From: Solwaraspora sp. WMMD1047
GTDB lineage: Bacteria; Actinomycetota; Actinomycetes; Mycobacteriales; Micromonosporaceae
DNA length: 64,000 nt
Reading direction: 5' to 3'
Assembly: GCF_029626155.1 (NCBI RefSeq)
Contig: NZ_JARUBL010000001.1
Location: 1,984,001-2,048,000, forward strand
Below the pieces are notes generated by a model. The model had not been told where the DNA came from. It did not search any database and was given only the letters and a program-made list of their open reading frames with translations. Shown here in pieces: positions 5,747 through 14,329 of this stretch. Each line of letters begins with the position of its first letter. The stretch's first letter is position 1. Made by a program: the position numbers and the translations under genes.

Positions 5747-7999
5747 GTGTCTAGTGAAAAGGTGTTGTGGGCGCACAGCCCTGCGCCCGGCACCGAGAAC
5801 TGGCATGGACTCAGAGAACACCTGCTCAGCACCGGTTTGCTCGCCCAGCGGTTCGCGGCTGCGTTCGGCGGTGGTGAGCTGGCGTACACGTTGGGCGTTC
5901 TGCATGATGTCGGAAAGGCTTCGTGTACCTGGCAGTCAGGGCTGGCAAAGGCCGCCGGCAGCGGTCGGCCGGTCGGTATCGACCACAAGGGGCTCGGGAC
6001 CAGGATCGCGCGGGAGCGCGGGCTCGGGTCCTTCGCGCTCGGGATCTACGGGCATCACGGCGGTCTGATCGACGCAGACGCGCTGACCCAGCAACTGTCG
6101 GCCAGCCTGGATCGGGCCGGCGATGTCGCGTCGGCCGAGGCCGCACTGCCGGACCTGCTGCCCGGCCTGCCGGCGGATCTCAGCCGGGCGGTTCCGACGG
6201 CGTGGCAGCGGGATGCGCTGGTCGGTGAGATGGCGCTACGGCTTTGCTACAGCGCGTTGGTCGACGCCGACTCGCTCGACACCGCCGCTCACTTCGGCCA
6301 GCTCACCCAACCTCGGGTACGCGACGACGCGGACTTCGGCCGGCTCTACAAGCGCTTCGAGCAACGCCGTGCCGAAACCCTGGCACGGCGGCCCAGCTCG
6401 CCGATAAACAGCCTCCGCGAGCGGATCTACACCGACTGCCTCGCCGCCGCCGAGCTACCGCCGGGAATCTTCCGGATGCCCGTGCCGACGGGTGGGGGCA
6501 AGACACTAGCGGCCGGTGGGTTCGCGTTGCGGCATGCCGAGCGGCACGGGATGCGGCGGGTGATCGTCGCGGTGCCGTTCCTGACGATCACCGAGCAGAA
6601 CGCCGCCGTCTACCGCGACCTGCTTGACGAGGAGGGCGGGGAGCCGACCGTCCTGGAGCACCACAGCCAGGTCGACTTCGACGATCCGGCGGCCGGGAAG
6701 TGGGCGCGACTCGCGGCCGAGAACTGGGACGCGCCGTTCGTCGTGACCACCTTCGTCCGACTCTTCGAGTCGCTATTCGGGCGGAAGCCGTCCGCGATGC
6801 GGCGGGTCCACCGCCTGGCCAACGCCGTCATCGTGCTCGACGAGGTGCAGGCGTTGCCGCACCGCCTGCTGGTTCCGATCCTGAACGGGCTGAAGATCCT
6901 GGTCGAGCACTTCGGCTCGACCGTGTTGCTCTCCTCCGCGACGCAGCCTGACTTCTGGGCGCTCAAGGAGTTCAAGGAGGTCGAAGCGGTCGACGTCGTG
7001 CGGGATCCGGCCCGACTCGTCACCGACCTGCGTCGGGTGCGGTACGAGTGGCAGGTCGATCCGGCACCGACCCTCGCAGACATCGCCGGTCAGGCCGCCG
7101 AGGAACGGGCCGCCCTGGTCGTGGTGAACACCACGGCCAACGCGCAGCAGGTCTTCCAGGAGTGGCGGGAGAGGCCGGCGTTCCACCTGTCCACCAGGAT
7201 GTGTCCGGCACACCGGCGCCGGGTCCTCGCGGAGGTAGACCGCCGGTTGAAACTGGAGGAGCCGGTCCTGCTCACGGCCACCCAGCTCATCGAGGCTGGG
7301 GTCGACATCGACTTCCCAGTCGTGTTCCGGGCTATGGCGCCGGCCGATTCGCTGCTGCAGGCCGCCGGGCGGGCGAACCGCGAAGGCAGCCTGCCGGACG
7401 GCGGCCGGTTGGTCGTGTTCGCGCCGCAGGACGGCGGGCATCCACCCAGCTACAAGCTGCTGATCGGGTGCACCGAACGCGCCTTCGGGCCGGGCAAGCC
7501 CGACCTCGACGACCTGACCACGCTCGCGGGCTACTACCGGGACCTGTACGACACGCTGAACCTGGAGCACCGGGGACACCTGGGGCGGAAGATCCAGCGG
7601 GCGCGGCAACGCTGGCAGTTCCAGACCGTGACCGACGGTCCGATCGTCAACGCGGGGGAGAAGGCCCGCGACCGCAAGGAGGCGTTCCGGCTGATCGACG
7701 ACCAGGGGATCGCGGTCGTCACACCACAGGGCGCGGAGACCGCCGAGGAACGCGGCGAGCTGGAGCACCTGATCGAGCGGATCCGGACCGCGCCGGTGCC
7801 GCAGCTGACCGATCTGCGCCGGCTCCAGCCGTACACGACGAACCTGCACGTCAGCGCTTTCCGTGACGCCGGGGTCCGGGCACTGATGCGGCCGATCCTC
7901 GGGGAGGTCAAGGTCGGCGGCCTCGTCGAATGGGTCGGCGGATACGACCCGCACACCGGAATCGAGATCGACCCGAAGCTGGAGGATTTTGTTCTGTGA
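5747..7999 (+). CDS. cas3: Cas3, HD nuclease-helicase of type I-C
   Basis: 750 aa from GTG 5747. It is the effector nuclease-helicase recruited by Cascade to nick, unwind and degrade target DNA. The N-terminal HD domain shows WHGLREH, LHDVGKA (residues about 52-58) and YGHHGG. The helicase core has Walker A PTGGGKT (about 245), DEVQ for motif II (about 365) and SSATQ for motif III. The C-terminal RecA domain has TQLIEAGVDIDFP and AAGRANR. All expected motifs are intact and the length is normal for an HD-DEAH fusion. It is first in the operon; the next gene starts in its stop codon (GTGA), so the four interference genes are likely co-transcribed. Confidence 0.96.
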   Translation: MSSEKVLWAHSPAPGTENWHGLREHLLSTGLLAQRFAAAFGGGELAYTLGVLHDVGKASCTWQSGLAKAAGSGRPVGIDHKGLGTRIARERGLGSFALGIYGHHGGLIDADALTQQLSASLDRAGDVASAEAALPDLLPGLPADLSRAVPTAWQRDALVGEMALRLCYSALVDADSLDTAAHFGQLTQPRVRDDADFGRLYKRFEQRRAETLARRPSSPINSLRERIYTDCLAAAELPPGIFRMPVPTGGGKTLAAGGFALRHAERHGMRRVIVAVPFLTITEQNAAVYRDLLDEEGGEPTVLEHHSQVDFDDPAAGKWARLAAENWDAPFVVTTFVRLFESLFGRKPSAMRRVHRLANAVIVLDEVQALPHRLLVPILNGLKILVEHFGSTVLLSSATQPDFWALKEFKEVEAVDVVRDPARLVTDLRRVRYEWQVDPAPTLADIAGQAAEERAALVVVNTTANAQQVFQEWRERPAFHLSTRMCPAHRRRVLAEVDRRLKLEEPVLLTATQLIEAGVDIDFPVVFRAMAPADSLLQAAGRANREGSLPDGGRLVVFAPQDGGHPPSYKLLIGCTERAFGPGKPDLDDLTTLAGYYRDLYDTLNLEHRGHLGRKIQRARQRWQFQTVTDGPIVNAGEKARDRKEAFRLIDDQGIAVVTPQGAETAEERGELEHLIERIRTAPVPQLTDLRRLQPYTTNLHVSAFRDAGVRALMRPILGEVKVGGLVEWVGGYDPHTGIEIDPKLEDFVL

Positions 8000-8697
8000 C
8001 TACGGATGTGGTCAACGGGGTCACGCTGCGCCGGAACCGATCGGGTGACCTGCCGGTGGCCGTGCAGGTGTGGGGGGAAGCGGCGCTGTTCTCCCGGCCG
8101 GAGTTGAAGGTGGAGCGGGTCAGCTATCCGGTGCCGACGCCGTCTGCGGCGGTCGGCGTACTCGAAGCGATTTTTTGGAAGCCGGAGATCCGGTACCAGA
8201 TCGTGGCGATCGAGGTGTTGAAGCCGATTCGTCAGTTCACGATCCGGCGCAACGAGACCTCCGACGTGGCGCCGCTCGCGGAGGCGGTCAAGGGGAGCCG
8301 TCGGGTCGACACCGTCGCCCACCGCGACCAGCGCAACGCGGTCTGCCTGCGGGATGTGGCGTACCGGATCCACGCGCACATCGAGACGAAACGGCATGCC
8401 GACAAGCCGGTGGCCGCGTACCGGGACCAGTTCCGGCGCCGGGTCCGCCGGGGTGCCTGCTACCAGCGGCCGTACCTGGGCACCCGGGAGTTCAGCGCGG
8501 AGTTCGGCTGGCCGGACGAGTCCGTCGAGCGGCAGAAGGGGCTCAACGAGGAGATCGGCATCATGCTCCACTCGGTCCACTGGGACGACAAGGGTAAGCC
8601 GAGGATGGAGTGGTTCGCCGCCCGGGTGGTCGACGGCGTGCTCGCCGTACCCGAAAGGGGTCTTGAACTTGATCTGCCGGCGAGCGGAGCCGCCTGA
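7996..8697 (+). CDS. cas5c: Cas5 of type I-C (Cas5d), repeat endoribonuclease and crRNA handle binder
   Basis: 233 aa from GTG 7996, which overlaps the cas3 stop. In subtype I-C there is no Cas6; Cas5 cuts the repeat at the 3' base of its stem and keeps the 11-nt 5' handle in Cascade. Consistent with this, no cas6 is present here and the repeats have an 11-nt tail after the stem. The N-terminus (VQVWGEAALFSRPELKVERVSYPVPTP) is the ferredoxin-like beginning of the family. A conserved-looking basic block lies around DTVAHRDQRNAVCLRDVAYRI, and the C-terminus shows PYLGTREFSAEF. It is followed immediately by cas8c (TGATG). Confidence 0.95.
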   Translation: MTTDVVNGVTLRRNRSGDLPVAVQVWGEAALFSRPELKVERVSYPVPTPSAAVGVLEAIFWKPEIRYQIVAIEVLKPIRQFTIRRNETSDVAPLAEAVKGSRRVDTVAHRDQRNAVCLRDVAYRIHAHIETKRHADKPVAAYRDQFRRRVRRGACYQRPYLGTREFSAEFGWPDESVERQKGLNEEIGIMLHSVHWDDKGKPRMEWFAARVVDGVLAVPERGLELDLPASGAA

Positions 8698-10541
8698 TGC
8701 TCCTGCAACGCCTGGTCGAGTTCGCGGACAGCGGCGGCGCCGAGGACGGTGACGAGGCGCCGCCGTTCTACGCGGAGAAGCCGGTCCGGTGGATCCTCGA
8801 CATCGGTTCCGACGGGGCGCCCACCGGGCGGCTGCGGGACACGGCCGACAAGACCGACCCGCAGCGCCGGTTCGGGGTGCGGCGCACGGTGCCGGCCATC
8901 ACCCGCACCGCGGGCATCGCACCCACCGTCGCCGTCGACAACATCGAGTACGTCTTCGGTTGGCTCGACGAGGGTGGCAAACCGGATCGGGTCGCCAAGC
9001 AGCACCAGGCGTTCCGGGATCTGCACCACGACTGGGCGACCCGTGATCCGGACGGGCCCGGAGCGGCGATCGTCGCCTTCTACGAAGGCAAGTACGACAA
9101 GCGGGTCGCCGAGCCGGACGGTTGGGCACGCGGTGACCTGGTGGCGTTCCGGGTCGACAACCGGTTCGCCTTCGACACACCATCCGCCGCCAGCTACTGG
9201 GCCTCGGTCGCCGAGGGGCGCAAGGGCTCCGGCCAGTCGGGGCGCTGCCTGGTGTGCGGGCGGGTGCAGCCGTTGTTGAAGACGATCCCGCAGCAGGTGC
9301 CGCAACGCTGGCTGCCCGGCGCCACCCAGGGCGCGTCGCTGGTCAGCATCAACGAATCGGTGCACGGGTACGAGCTGCAGAAGTTCCTCACCCACACGCC
9401 GATCTGCTCCGACTGCGGACTGAAGTTTATGTCCGCCCTGGTCACGCTGCTGTCCGACCCTGAGCACAGCACCACGTTCAGCGGGCAGAACGCCCGGCTG
9501 GCCTGGTGGGTGGTGGGCGGCTCGCAGTTCAACCCGATGGCGGTGCTTGACGATCCGAACGAGAAGCGGATCCAGGTCATGCTCGGCACGCCGGTCGACG
9601 GTGCCAGACCCGCGGTCGACGACCTCTCGACCTACTGCTCGGTGACGGTCGGCGGCAACGTGGCCCGGGTGGTGGTCCGCGACTGGGTGGTGATGCCGCT
9701 GGCGCGAGTCAAGGAGAACATCGGGCGGTGGTTCGACGACCACGAGATCGTCGACGGCTGGACCGGCGAGGTGACCCTGGTCCGCCTGCTGCAACTGGTC
9801 CGGGTGGCGGGCCGCTGGCAGTCCGGCCGGGGCGCCGAGGCCGGCACCTGGGCGAGGTTCGGCGCATCCGGCGAGGACCGGCCGCCGGACACCTTCAAGG
9901 GCCTGCTCGGCGCTGCCCTGCTCGGCCGTCCGCTACCGCCGAAACTGCTCAACCATGTGGTCAACCGGATCCGGACCGATGGCCGGGTCGACACCGCCAG
10001 GGTCGCCCTCGTCCGGCTGGCCCTGCGCCGACACCCAAGCTACAACGCACGAGAGAGGCTGACGCCGACCTTGAACGATGACAACAACGCGCCGGCGTAT
10101 GTGTCGGGGCGGATCTTCGCGGTCCTCGACGACCTGCAACGAACGGTCTTCCAGGTCGCCAAGCAGCCGCTGAACACCACCTTCGCGGAGCGCTACTTCG
10201 GCCGGGCGATCACCAACCCGCAGGCCGTCCTGGTCTCCGGGGAGCGGACGGCGACCGCCTGGCTGCGCCGGTTGCGTGGACCGCTGCGCCGACCGAGCTG
10301 GGCCACCGCCTACCAGAACCGGCTGGACGACCTCTACTCACGGCTGGACTCGAAGGCCAACATTCCCAGTGGCGCGGTTCTGCCGCAGAAGGCCGAGTTC
10401 ATCCTCGGCTACCACCAGCAGCGGGCGTCGATGCGCGCCGAGCGGATCGCCGCCGCGAACAACAAGGCCAAGACCGACCTTCCCCCACCACTTGACGAGC
10501 AGCAGCCCGCAGCCGAGGCATCTGAAGGAGACGCCGAATGA
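8697..10541 (+). CDS. cas8c: Cas8c (Csd1), large subunit of type I-C Cascade
   Basis: 614 aa from ATG 8697. It recognises the PAM and helps recruit Cas3. The length fits the Csd1 family. A zinc-binding pattern is visible at about residues 185-245: CLVCGRVQ, then CSDCGLKF. The N-terminal part carries an FYAEKPVRWILDI segment typical of Csd1. The C-terminus is Ala/Glu-rich and disordered. An internal GTG in this gene may provide the separately translated small subunit (Cas11c) known in I-C systems; I could not fix a start. The stop overlaps the cas7 ATG (ATGA). Confidence 0.95.
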   Translation: MLLQRLVEFADSGGAEDGDEAPPFYAEKPVRWILDIGSDGAPTGRLRDTADKTDPQRRFGVRRTVPAITRTAGIAPTVAVDNIEYVFGWLDEGGKPDRVAKQHQAFRDLHHDWATRDPDGPGAAIVAFYEGKYDKRVAEPDGWARGDLVAFRVDNRFAFDTPSAASYWASVAEGRKGSGQSGRCLVCGRVQPLLKTIPQQVPQRWLPGATQGASLVSINESVHGYELQKFLTHTPICSDCGLKFMSALVTLLSDPEHSTTFSGQNARLAWWVVGGSQFNPMAVLDDPNEKRIQVMLGTPVDGARPAVDDLSTYCSVTVGGNVARVVVRDWVVMPLARVKENIGRWFDDHEIVDGWTGEVTLVRLLQLVRVAGRWQSGRGAEAGTWARFGASGEDRPPDTFKGLLGAALLGRPLPPKLLNHVVNRIRTDGRVDTARVALVRLALRRHPSYNARERLTPTLNDDNNAPAYVSGRIFAVLDDLQRTVFQVAKQPLNTTFAERYFGRAITNPQAVLVSGERTATAWLRRLRGPLRRPSWATAYQNRLDDLYSRLDSKANIPSGAVLPQKAEFILGYHQQRASMRAERIAAANNKAKTDLPPPLDEQQPAAEASEGDAE

Positions 10542-11398
10542 CCGCCCACCTGGACCCCACCCGCCGCCACGACGCGGTGCTGCTGTTCGACGTCTCAGAC
10601 GGCAACCCCAACGGCGACCCGGACGCCGGCAACCAGCCGCGCACCGACGACGAGACCAGCCAGGGCCTGGTCACCGACGTCGCCCTCAAGCGCAAGATCC
10701 GCGACACCGTGTCGCTGCTGCGGGGAGACGACCCCCGCTACGGCATCTTCGTCGAGGCCGGGCACGCCCTGAACACACGCATCGAGGCGGGTCTGAAGGC
10801 CAACCCGGGCAAGGCCGACGCCGCGCAGCAGTGGCTCTGCGAGCACTACTTCGATGTACGGATGTTCGGCGCCGTGCTGAGCACCGGCAAGGGCGGCGGC
10901 GCCGGCCAGGTCCGCGGCCCGCTCCAGCTCACCTTCGGCCGCAGCATCGACCCGATCCTGCCCACCGACCACGCGATCACCCGGGTCACCCAGACCCGCC
11001 AGGAGGACATCGACAAGGGCGAGCGGACCGAGATGGGCTCGAAGTGGACAGTGCCCTACGGCCTGTACCGGGCGCACGCCTACTTCTCCGCCCCCCGGGC
11101 CGCCAAGACCGGGGTGACGTCCGACGACCTGGCCGCCCTGTGGCAGGCCATCACCCTGATGTTCGACCACGACCGGTCCGCCACCCGGGGCGAGATGAAG
11201 CTCTGCGGCCTGTACGTCTTCAGCCATCCGGACGCCCTCGGCGTCCAGCCCGCCGCCGCCCTGACCGGCCGGATCAAGGTCGTACGCACGAACACGGAGA
11301 AGGCCGCCCGCAGCCACACCGACTACACCCGCACCGTCGACAACTCACCGCTACCGGACGGCATCGAACTCACCAAAGTCGTCGACCTCTGGCCGTGA
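10538..11398 (+). CDS. cas7c: Cas7 (Csd2), backbone subunit of type I-C Cascade
   Basis: 286 aa from ATG 10538. Several copies coat the crRNA and form the Cascade backbone. The N-terminus shows the Csd2 signature HDAVLLFDVSDGNPNGDPD; further on are VTDVALKRKIRD and the glycine-rich GKGGGAGQVRGPLQLTFGRSIDPI. The C-terminal region has KVVRTNTEKA. The length is normal for the family. It is the last gene of the interference operon: a hairpin (11418-11443) follows, and the next genes run the other way. Confidence 0.96.
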   Translation: MTAHLDPTRRHDAVLLFDVSDGNPNGDPDAGNQPRTDDETSQGLVTDVALKRKIRDTVSLLRGDDPRYGIFVEAGHALNTRIEAGLKANPGKADAAQQWLCEHYFDVRMFGAVLSTGKGGGAGQVRGPLQLTFGRSIDPILPTDHAITRVTQTRQEDIDKGERTEMGSKWTVPYGLYRAHAYFSAPRAAKTGVTSDDLAALWQAITLMFDHDRSATRGEMKLCGLYVFSHPDALGVQPAAALTGRIKVVRTNTEKAARSHTDYTRTVDNSPLPDGIELTKVVDLWP

Positions 11399-11417
11399 CT
11401 GAGTTGACGTGGGCGGA

Positions 11418-11443
11418 GGGCGGAATCTGGGACGGTTCCGCCC
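11418..11443. terminator. hairpin between convergent cas7 and antitoxin genes
   Basis: GGGCGGAA and TTCCGCCC form an 8-bp stem around 10 nt. It lies in the 56-nt gap between two converging genes, as expected for a bidirectional terminator, and would stop cas3-cas7 transcripts from reaching cas4. Confidence 0.65.
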
Positions 11444-11454
11444 TTCTCCAAGGC

Positions 11455-11787
11455 TCAGGCGACGTTGAGGTGGATGTTGCCGATGCGAGCGACAACGTCC
11501 AAGTGACCGCCGAGCCCGGTGACGTAGGAGCGAAGGGTCTCCAAGCTGGTGACCTCGCCGTTCTCGATCTGGCTGATCCTGGCCTGAGTAAGTCCGGCGG
11601 CCTCAGCGAGCTGGGACTGGGTCATACCCAGGCTCTTGCGAATATCGGCGAGCTGAGCGCCGCTGACGGAGGCGAGCATCTGTTCCCGCATCCGGGCGCG
11701 ACGGGCGACCCGTTCCTCGCTATCCCACTCTGGGTCGATGGCCCGAGCCTTGGCCTTCACATCTCGCCAGTTCGACATTTCGCTCAT
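11455..11787 (-). CDS. XRE-family antitoxin (HigA-like)
   Basis: 110 aa from ATG 11787, which overlaps the toxin stop (ATGA), so the toxin gene is first and the antitoxin second, the HigBA order. The middle contains a classic HTH: IRKSLGMTQSQLAEAAGLTQARISQIENG at about residues 58-86 (quoted in part: SQLAEAAGLTQARISQIENG). The N-terminal helices (NWRDVKAKARAIDPEW) probably contact the toxin; the C-terminal tail (LDVVARIGNIHLNVA) is short. It would neutralise the 11784 toxin and repress the shared promoter at 12159-12177. It is placed on the opposite strand inside the cas locus. Confidence 0.85.
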   Translation of the reverse strand: MSEMSNWRDVKAKARAIDPEWDSEERVARRARMREQMLASVSGAQLADIRKSLGMTQSQLAEAAGLTQARISQIENGEVTSLETLRSYVTGLGGHLDVVARIGNIHLNVA

Positions 11788-12152
11788 GCCTGCGTTTCCT
11801 TCAGCCTCATCAGGTGTTCCTCGAAGCGTTCGTCGGCCAGTGGTACCGCAGTGCGATACCACTCTCGCCATTGGCCAGATTTGTCCCCGGCGACCAGGAA
11901 GACCGCTTCACGTGCAGGATCGAACGCGAAGATCATGCGTATCTCGCTCGTGCCTGTCGAGCCTGGCCTCAGTTCCTTCATGTGGTGGAACCTGCTGCCC
12001 TTCAGTCGGTCCACCAGTGGCCTGCCCAGGGCGGGCCCGTGTTCGGCGAGCAGGTCGATGGCGTCGCCGACGAGGTCGGCGCTGGTCGGATCGTTGTGGC
12101 AGAGATCCAGAAACCATGCGTCGACGGCTGGGTGCAGATTCACGTCCCACAC
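11784..12152 (-). CDS. HigB/Gp49-type RelE-fold toxin
   Basis: 122 aa from GTG 12152, chosen because TATACT (12164-12159) lies 6 nt before it, a typical leaderless start; an in-frame ATG at 12182 would sit upstream of that promoter. The fold signature is visible: VWDVNLHPAVDAWFLDL, LGRPLVDRLKGSRFHHMKELRPG, then EIRMIFAFDP and WYRTAVPLADERFEEHL. Proteins of this group cleave mRNA on the ribosome. With the overlapping XRE gene it forms a complete pair, inserted between cas7 and cas4. Whether it protects the CRISPR locus from loss is inference. Confidence 0.82.
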   Translation of the reverse strand: MWDVNLHPAVDAWFLDLCHNDPTSADLVGDAIDLLAEHGPALGRPLVDRLKGSRFHHMKELRPGSTGTSEIRMIFAFDPAREAVFLVAGDKSGQWREWYRTAVPLADERFEEHLMRLKETQA

Positions 12153-12158
12153 CTCGCC

Positions 12159-12178
12159 AGTATAAGCAGAACTTATAT
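12159..12178. promoter_or_regulatory. palindromic operator shared by the toxin-antitoxin pair and cas4-cas1-cas2
   Basis: TATAAG-5 nt-CTTATA (12161-12177) overlaps the minus-strand -10 TATACT (toxin start 6 nt away) and a plus-strand -10-like TTATAT (12173-12178) that could drive cas4. An antitoxin bound here would block both directions. The AT-rich palindrome is a clear break in a GC-rich region. Confidence 0.55.
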
Positions 12179-12215
12179 CCATGTGGGAGTCAGGAGACCA
12201 AATGCCAGAGCTCGC

Positions 12216-12887
12216 ATGCCGCCTCGACCCGCCGACCGAGCCAGGGCCGTGACAGATGGCGGGGCGGAGAGCGGTGCCTGGGAGGTGCCGCTCTCCGCGT
12301 TGGAGCACTACGACTACTGCCACCGGCAGACGGCGCTGATCCACGTTGAGGGGGTCTGGGCGGAGAGCGCGGAGACCGTACGCGGAGATCTGAGTCATGC
12401 GGCCGTGGATCTGCCGGGCATCCAGCGGCGGGCAGGGCTGACCGTCATCCGGTCGCTGCCGGTCTGGAGCCACGAGCATGGACTCCGGGGCATCTGCGAC
12501 GTGGTCGAGTTTGAGGGTAGGACGGCGACCCCCGTCGAGTACAAGGTCGGCCGCTACCAGCCGGGCGGGCCGGCCGAGCTGCAGCTCGGCGGTCAGGCGC
12601 TCTGCCTGCTCGAAGCCGGGTACGAGGTGCCGGCCGGCTACATCTACTCGGTGGCCGAACGCCGTCGCCACCCGGTCCCGATCGAGCCCGGCCTGCTGGC
12701 CCGGGTGGTGGCGGCGACTGAGGCGGTCCGCGCACTGCTGACGACGCAGACCCTGCCGCTGGCCCGGAACGACTCCCGCTGCCGCAAGTGTTCGCTGCGC
12801 GACGACTGCCTGCCCGAGGTCACCGACGGCCGAGGCTGGGCGTCGCGCGACCTGTTCACCCCTCGACCGCTGGGAAAGCTGGCGTGA
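12216..12887 (+). CDS. cas4: Cas4, Fe-S nuclease of the adaptation module
   Basis: 223 aa from ATG 12216; GTG 12249 is an equally possible start. Cas4 trims prespacers and selects their PAM end before Cas1-Cas2 integrates them. The RecB-type core is seen as ICDVVEFEGRTATPVEYKVG (Asp and Glu-Lys of the nuclease motif). The cluster ligands are a Cys in YDYCHRQ near the N-terminus and three in CRKCSLRDDC at the C-terminus, all present. QLGGQALCLLEAGYEV is also family-typical. It overlaps cas1 (GTGA) and needs its own promoter, since the genes before it run the other way. Confidence 0.95.
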   Translation: MPPRPADRARAVTDGGAESGAWEVPLSALEHYDYCHRQTALIHVEGVWAESAETVRGDLSHAAVDLPGIQRRAGLTVIRSLPVWSHEHGLRGICDVVEFEGRTATPVEYKVGRYQPGGPAELQLGGQALCLLEAGYEVPAGYIYSVAERRRHPVPIEPGLLARVVAATEAVRALLTTQTLPLARNDSRCRKCSLRDDCLPEVTDGRGWASRDLFTPRPLGKLA

Positions 12888-13912
12888 CCGAACTACTCAA
12901 CACCCTGTACGTACAGACCCCCGGCACCAGCCTGCACCTGGAGGGCGACACGGTCCGGATCTACCACCCCGAGCAGCCCGCCCGTATGCTCCTTCCTCTG
13001 GTTCGGATCGACCATCTGGTCGTCTTCGGCGGTGTCACGGTCACCGACGACCTGCTGCTGCGCTGCGCCGACGACGGCCGCTCGATCAGTTGGGTCACCG
13101 GGATGGGCCGCTTCCGGGCCCGGCTGGGCGGGCCGACGACCGGCAACCCGCTGCTCCGGCGGGCACAGCATCAGGCCGCGGAGTCGTCCGACCGGCGGCT
13201 CGCCATCGGTGTCGCGATGGTGGCCGGGAAGATTCACAACGCCCGCCAGATGCTGCTGCGGACGGCTCGGGACACCTCGGGTCACCGCCAGACGGCGCTG
13301 CGGGCGACCGCCGAGCTGCAGGCTGAGCGGCTGTCGATGCTCGCCGCGGCGAAGGACGCGAACGAGGTGCTCGGCATCGAGGGCATCGCCGCCCGCGACT
13401 ACTTCGCAGCCGTCCCCTACCTGGTGACGAACAGCAAGGACTGGCGGGCCGCCGGCCGCAACAAGAGGCCACCGACCGACCCGGTCAACTGCCTGCTCTC
13501 CTTCCTGTACGGCATGCTGCGGGTGTCCGTGCAGGGTGCGTTGGAGCAGGTCGGGCTGGATCCGTACATCGGATTCCTGCATGGCGTGCGCCCGGCGAAG
13601 CCGGCGCTGGCGCTCGACCTGATGGAGGAGTTCCGACCGCTACTTGCCGATCGGCTGGCCTTCACCCTGCTCAACCGCAAGGAGTTGGCGCTCAGCGATT
13701 TTGAGGAGCTGCCTAACGGCGCCTGCCGCCTCACGGAGAAGGGTCGCAAGGTCGTGCTGGCCGGCTGGCAGCAGAGCCGGCAGCGAACCTGGCAGCACGC
13801 CGCCCTCAAGCGCGAGGTGCCCGGGGCGCTGCTGCCGTTGGTGCAGGCCAGACTGCTGGCCCGGCACCTGCGGGGCGACCTGGCGACCTACCAGCCGTGG
13901 ACGGTGAACTGA
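12884..13912 (+). CDS. cas1: Cas1 integrase of type I-C
   Basis: 342 aa from GTG 12884. With Cas2 it inserts prespacers at the leader end of the arrays. The N-terminal beta domain runs to about residue 85 (ILHLEGD-like strands, VFGGVTVTDDLLLRCADDG). The helical catalytic domain carries GIEGIAARDYFAAVPYL (metal-binding Glu region), then NCLLSFLYGMLR, GLDPYIGFLHG (catalytic His) and LALDLMEEFRPLLAD (metal-binding Asp/Glu). All key residues are intact. The five recent acquisitions in array 2 suggest it has been active. Confidence 0.97.
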   Translation: MTELLNTLYVQTPGTSLHLEGDTVRIYHPEQPARMLLPLVRIDHLVVFGGVTVTDDLLLRCADDGRSISWVTGMGRFRARLGGPTTGNPLLRRAQHQAAESSDRRLAIGVAMVAGKIHNARQMLLRTARDTSGHRQTALRATAELQAERLSMLAAAKDANEVLGIEGIAARDYFAAVPYLVTNSKDWRAAGRNKRPPTDPVNCLLSFLYGMLRVSVQGALEQVGLDPYIGFLHGVRPAKPALALDLMEEFRPLLADRLAFTLLNRKELALSDFEELPNGACRLTEKGRKVVLAGWQQSRQRTWQHAALKREVPGALLPLVQARLLARHLRGDLATYQPWTVN

Positions 13913-13914
13913 TC

Positions 13915-14205
13915 GTGGACCTGCTCGTCACCTACGACGTGGAGACCGTGACCCCGCAGGGCCAGCAGCGGCTCCGGAAGGTCGCGAAGATCTGCGAGGC
14001 ACACGGCCACCGAGTGCAGAAGTCCGTGTTCGAGGTGGTCTGCCGGGAAGCCGACAAGGTACGCCTCGTCGCGGCTCTCCAGGCGGTCATCGACCCGGTC
14101 CGCGACTCCATCCGGATCTACCGCCTGCCGGCCGGCGCACTCGACAACGTCGAACACCTCGGCCGCGGACGTCAGGTCGACCCACGCGGCCCGTTCGTGA
14201 TCTAG
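13915..14205 (+). CDS. cas2: Cas2, structural partner of Cas1
   Basis: 96 aa from GTG 13915, two bases after the cas1 stop. The ferredoxin-like fold starts with LLVTYDVETVTPQGQQRLRKV, with the conserved Asp after Tyr, followed by HGHRVQKSVFEVVC and SIRIYRLP. The dimer bridges two Cas1 dimers and sets the spacer length. The gene ends 124 nt before the first repeat of array 2, the usual place for adaptation genes. Confidence 0.96.
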   Translation: MDLLVTYDVETVTPQGQQRLRKVAKICEAHGHRVQKSVFEVVCREADKVRLVAALQAVIDPVRDSIRIYRLPAGALDNVEHLGRGRQVDPRGPFVI

Positions 14206-14234
14206 GAACCTCCGGCGACCACGAAAACGCCGCA

Positions 14235-14329
14235 GGTTCCGAACCAGAAAAACGGCATAAAATGAACCATTCGGACTTGCGAGCAGCCAGGGTAGATCGA
14301 GATCCGACTATTCTCACTGCTCGCGAACC
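14235..14329 (+). promoter_or_regulatory. leader of CRISPR array 2
   Basis: GGTTCCGAACCA lies 95 nt before the first repeat, matching the motif at 96 nt before array 1, followed by an A-rich stretch with AAAATG. The final bases before the repeat differ between arrays (CTCGCGAACC here). No integration-host-factor-like consensus was recognised. Confidence 0.75.

Noticed and set aside
5677-5760. cas3 promoter as target of the crRNA-like guide
   Set aside because: Each TTC on either strand was compared with the first bases of the 5574 segment; none gave more than scattered matches.
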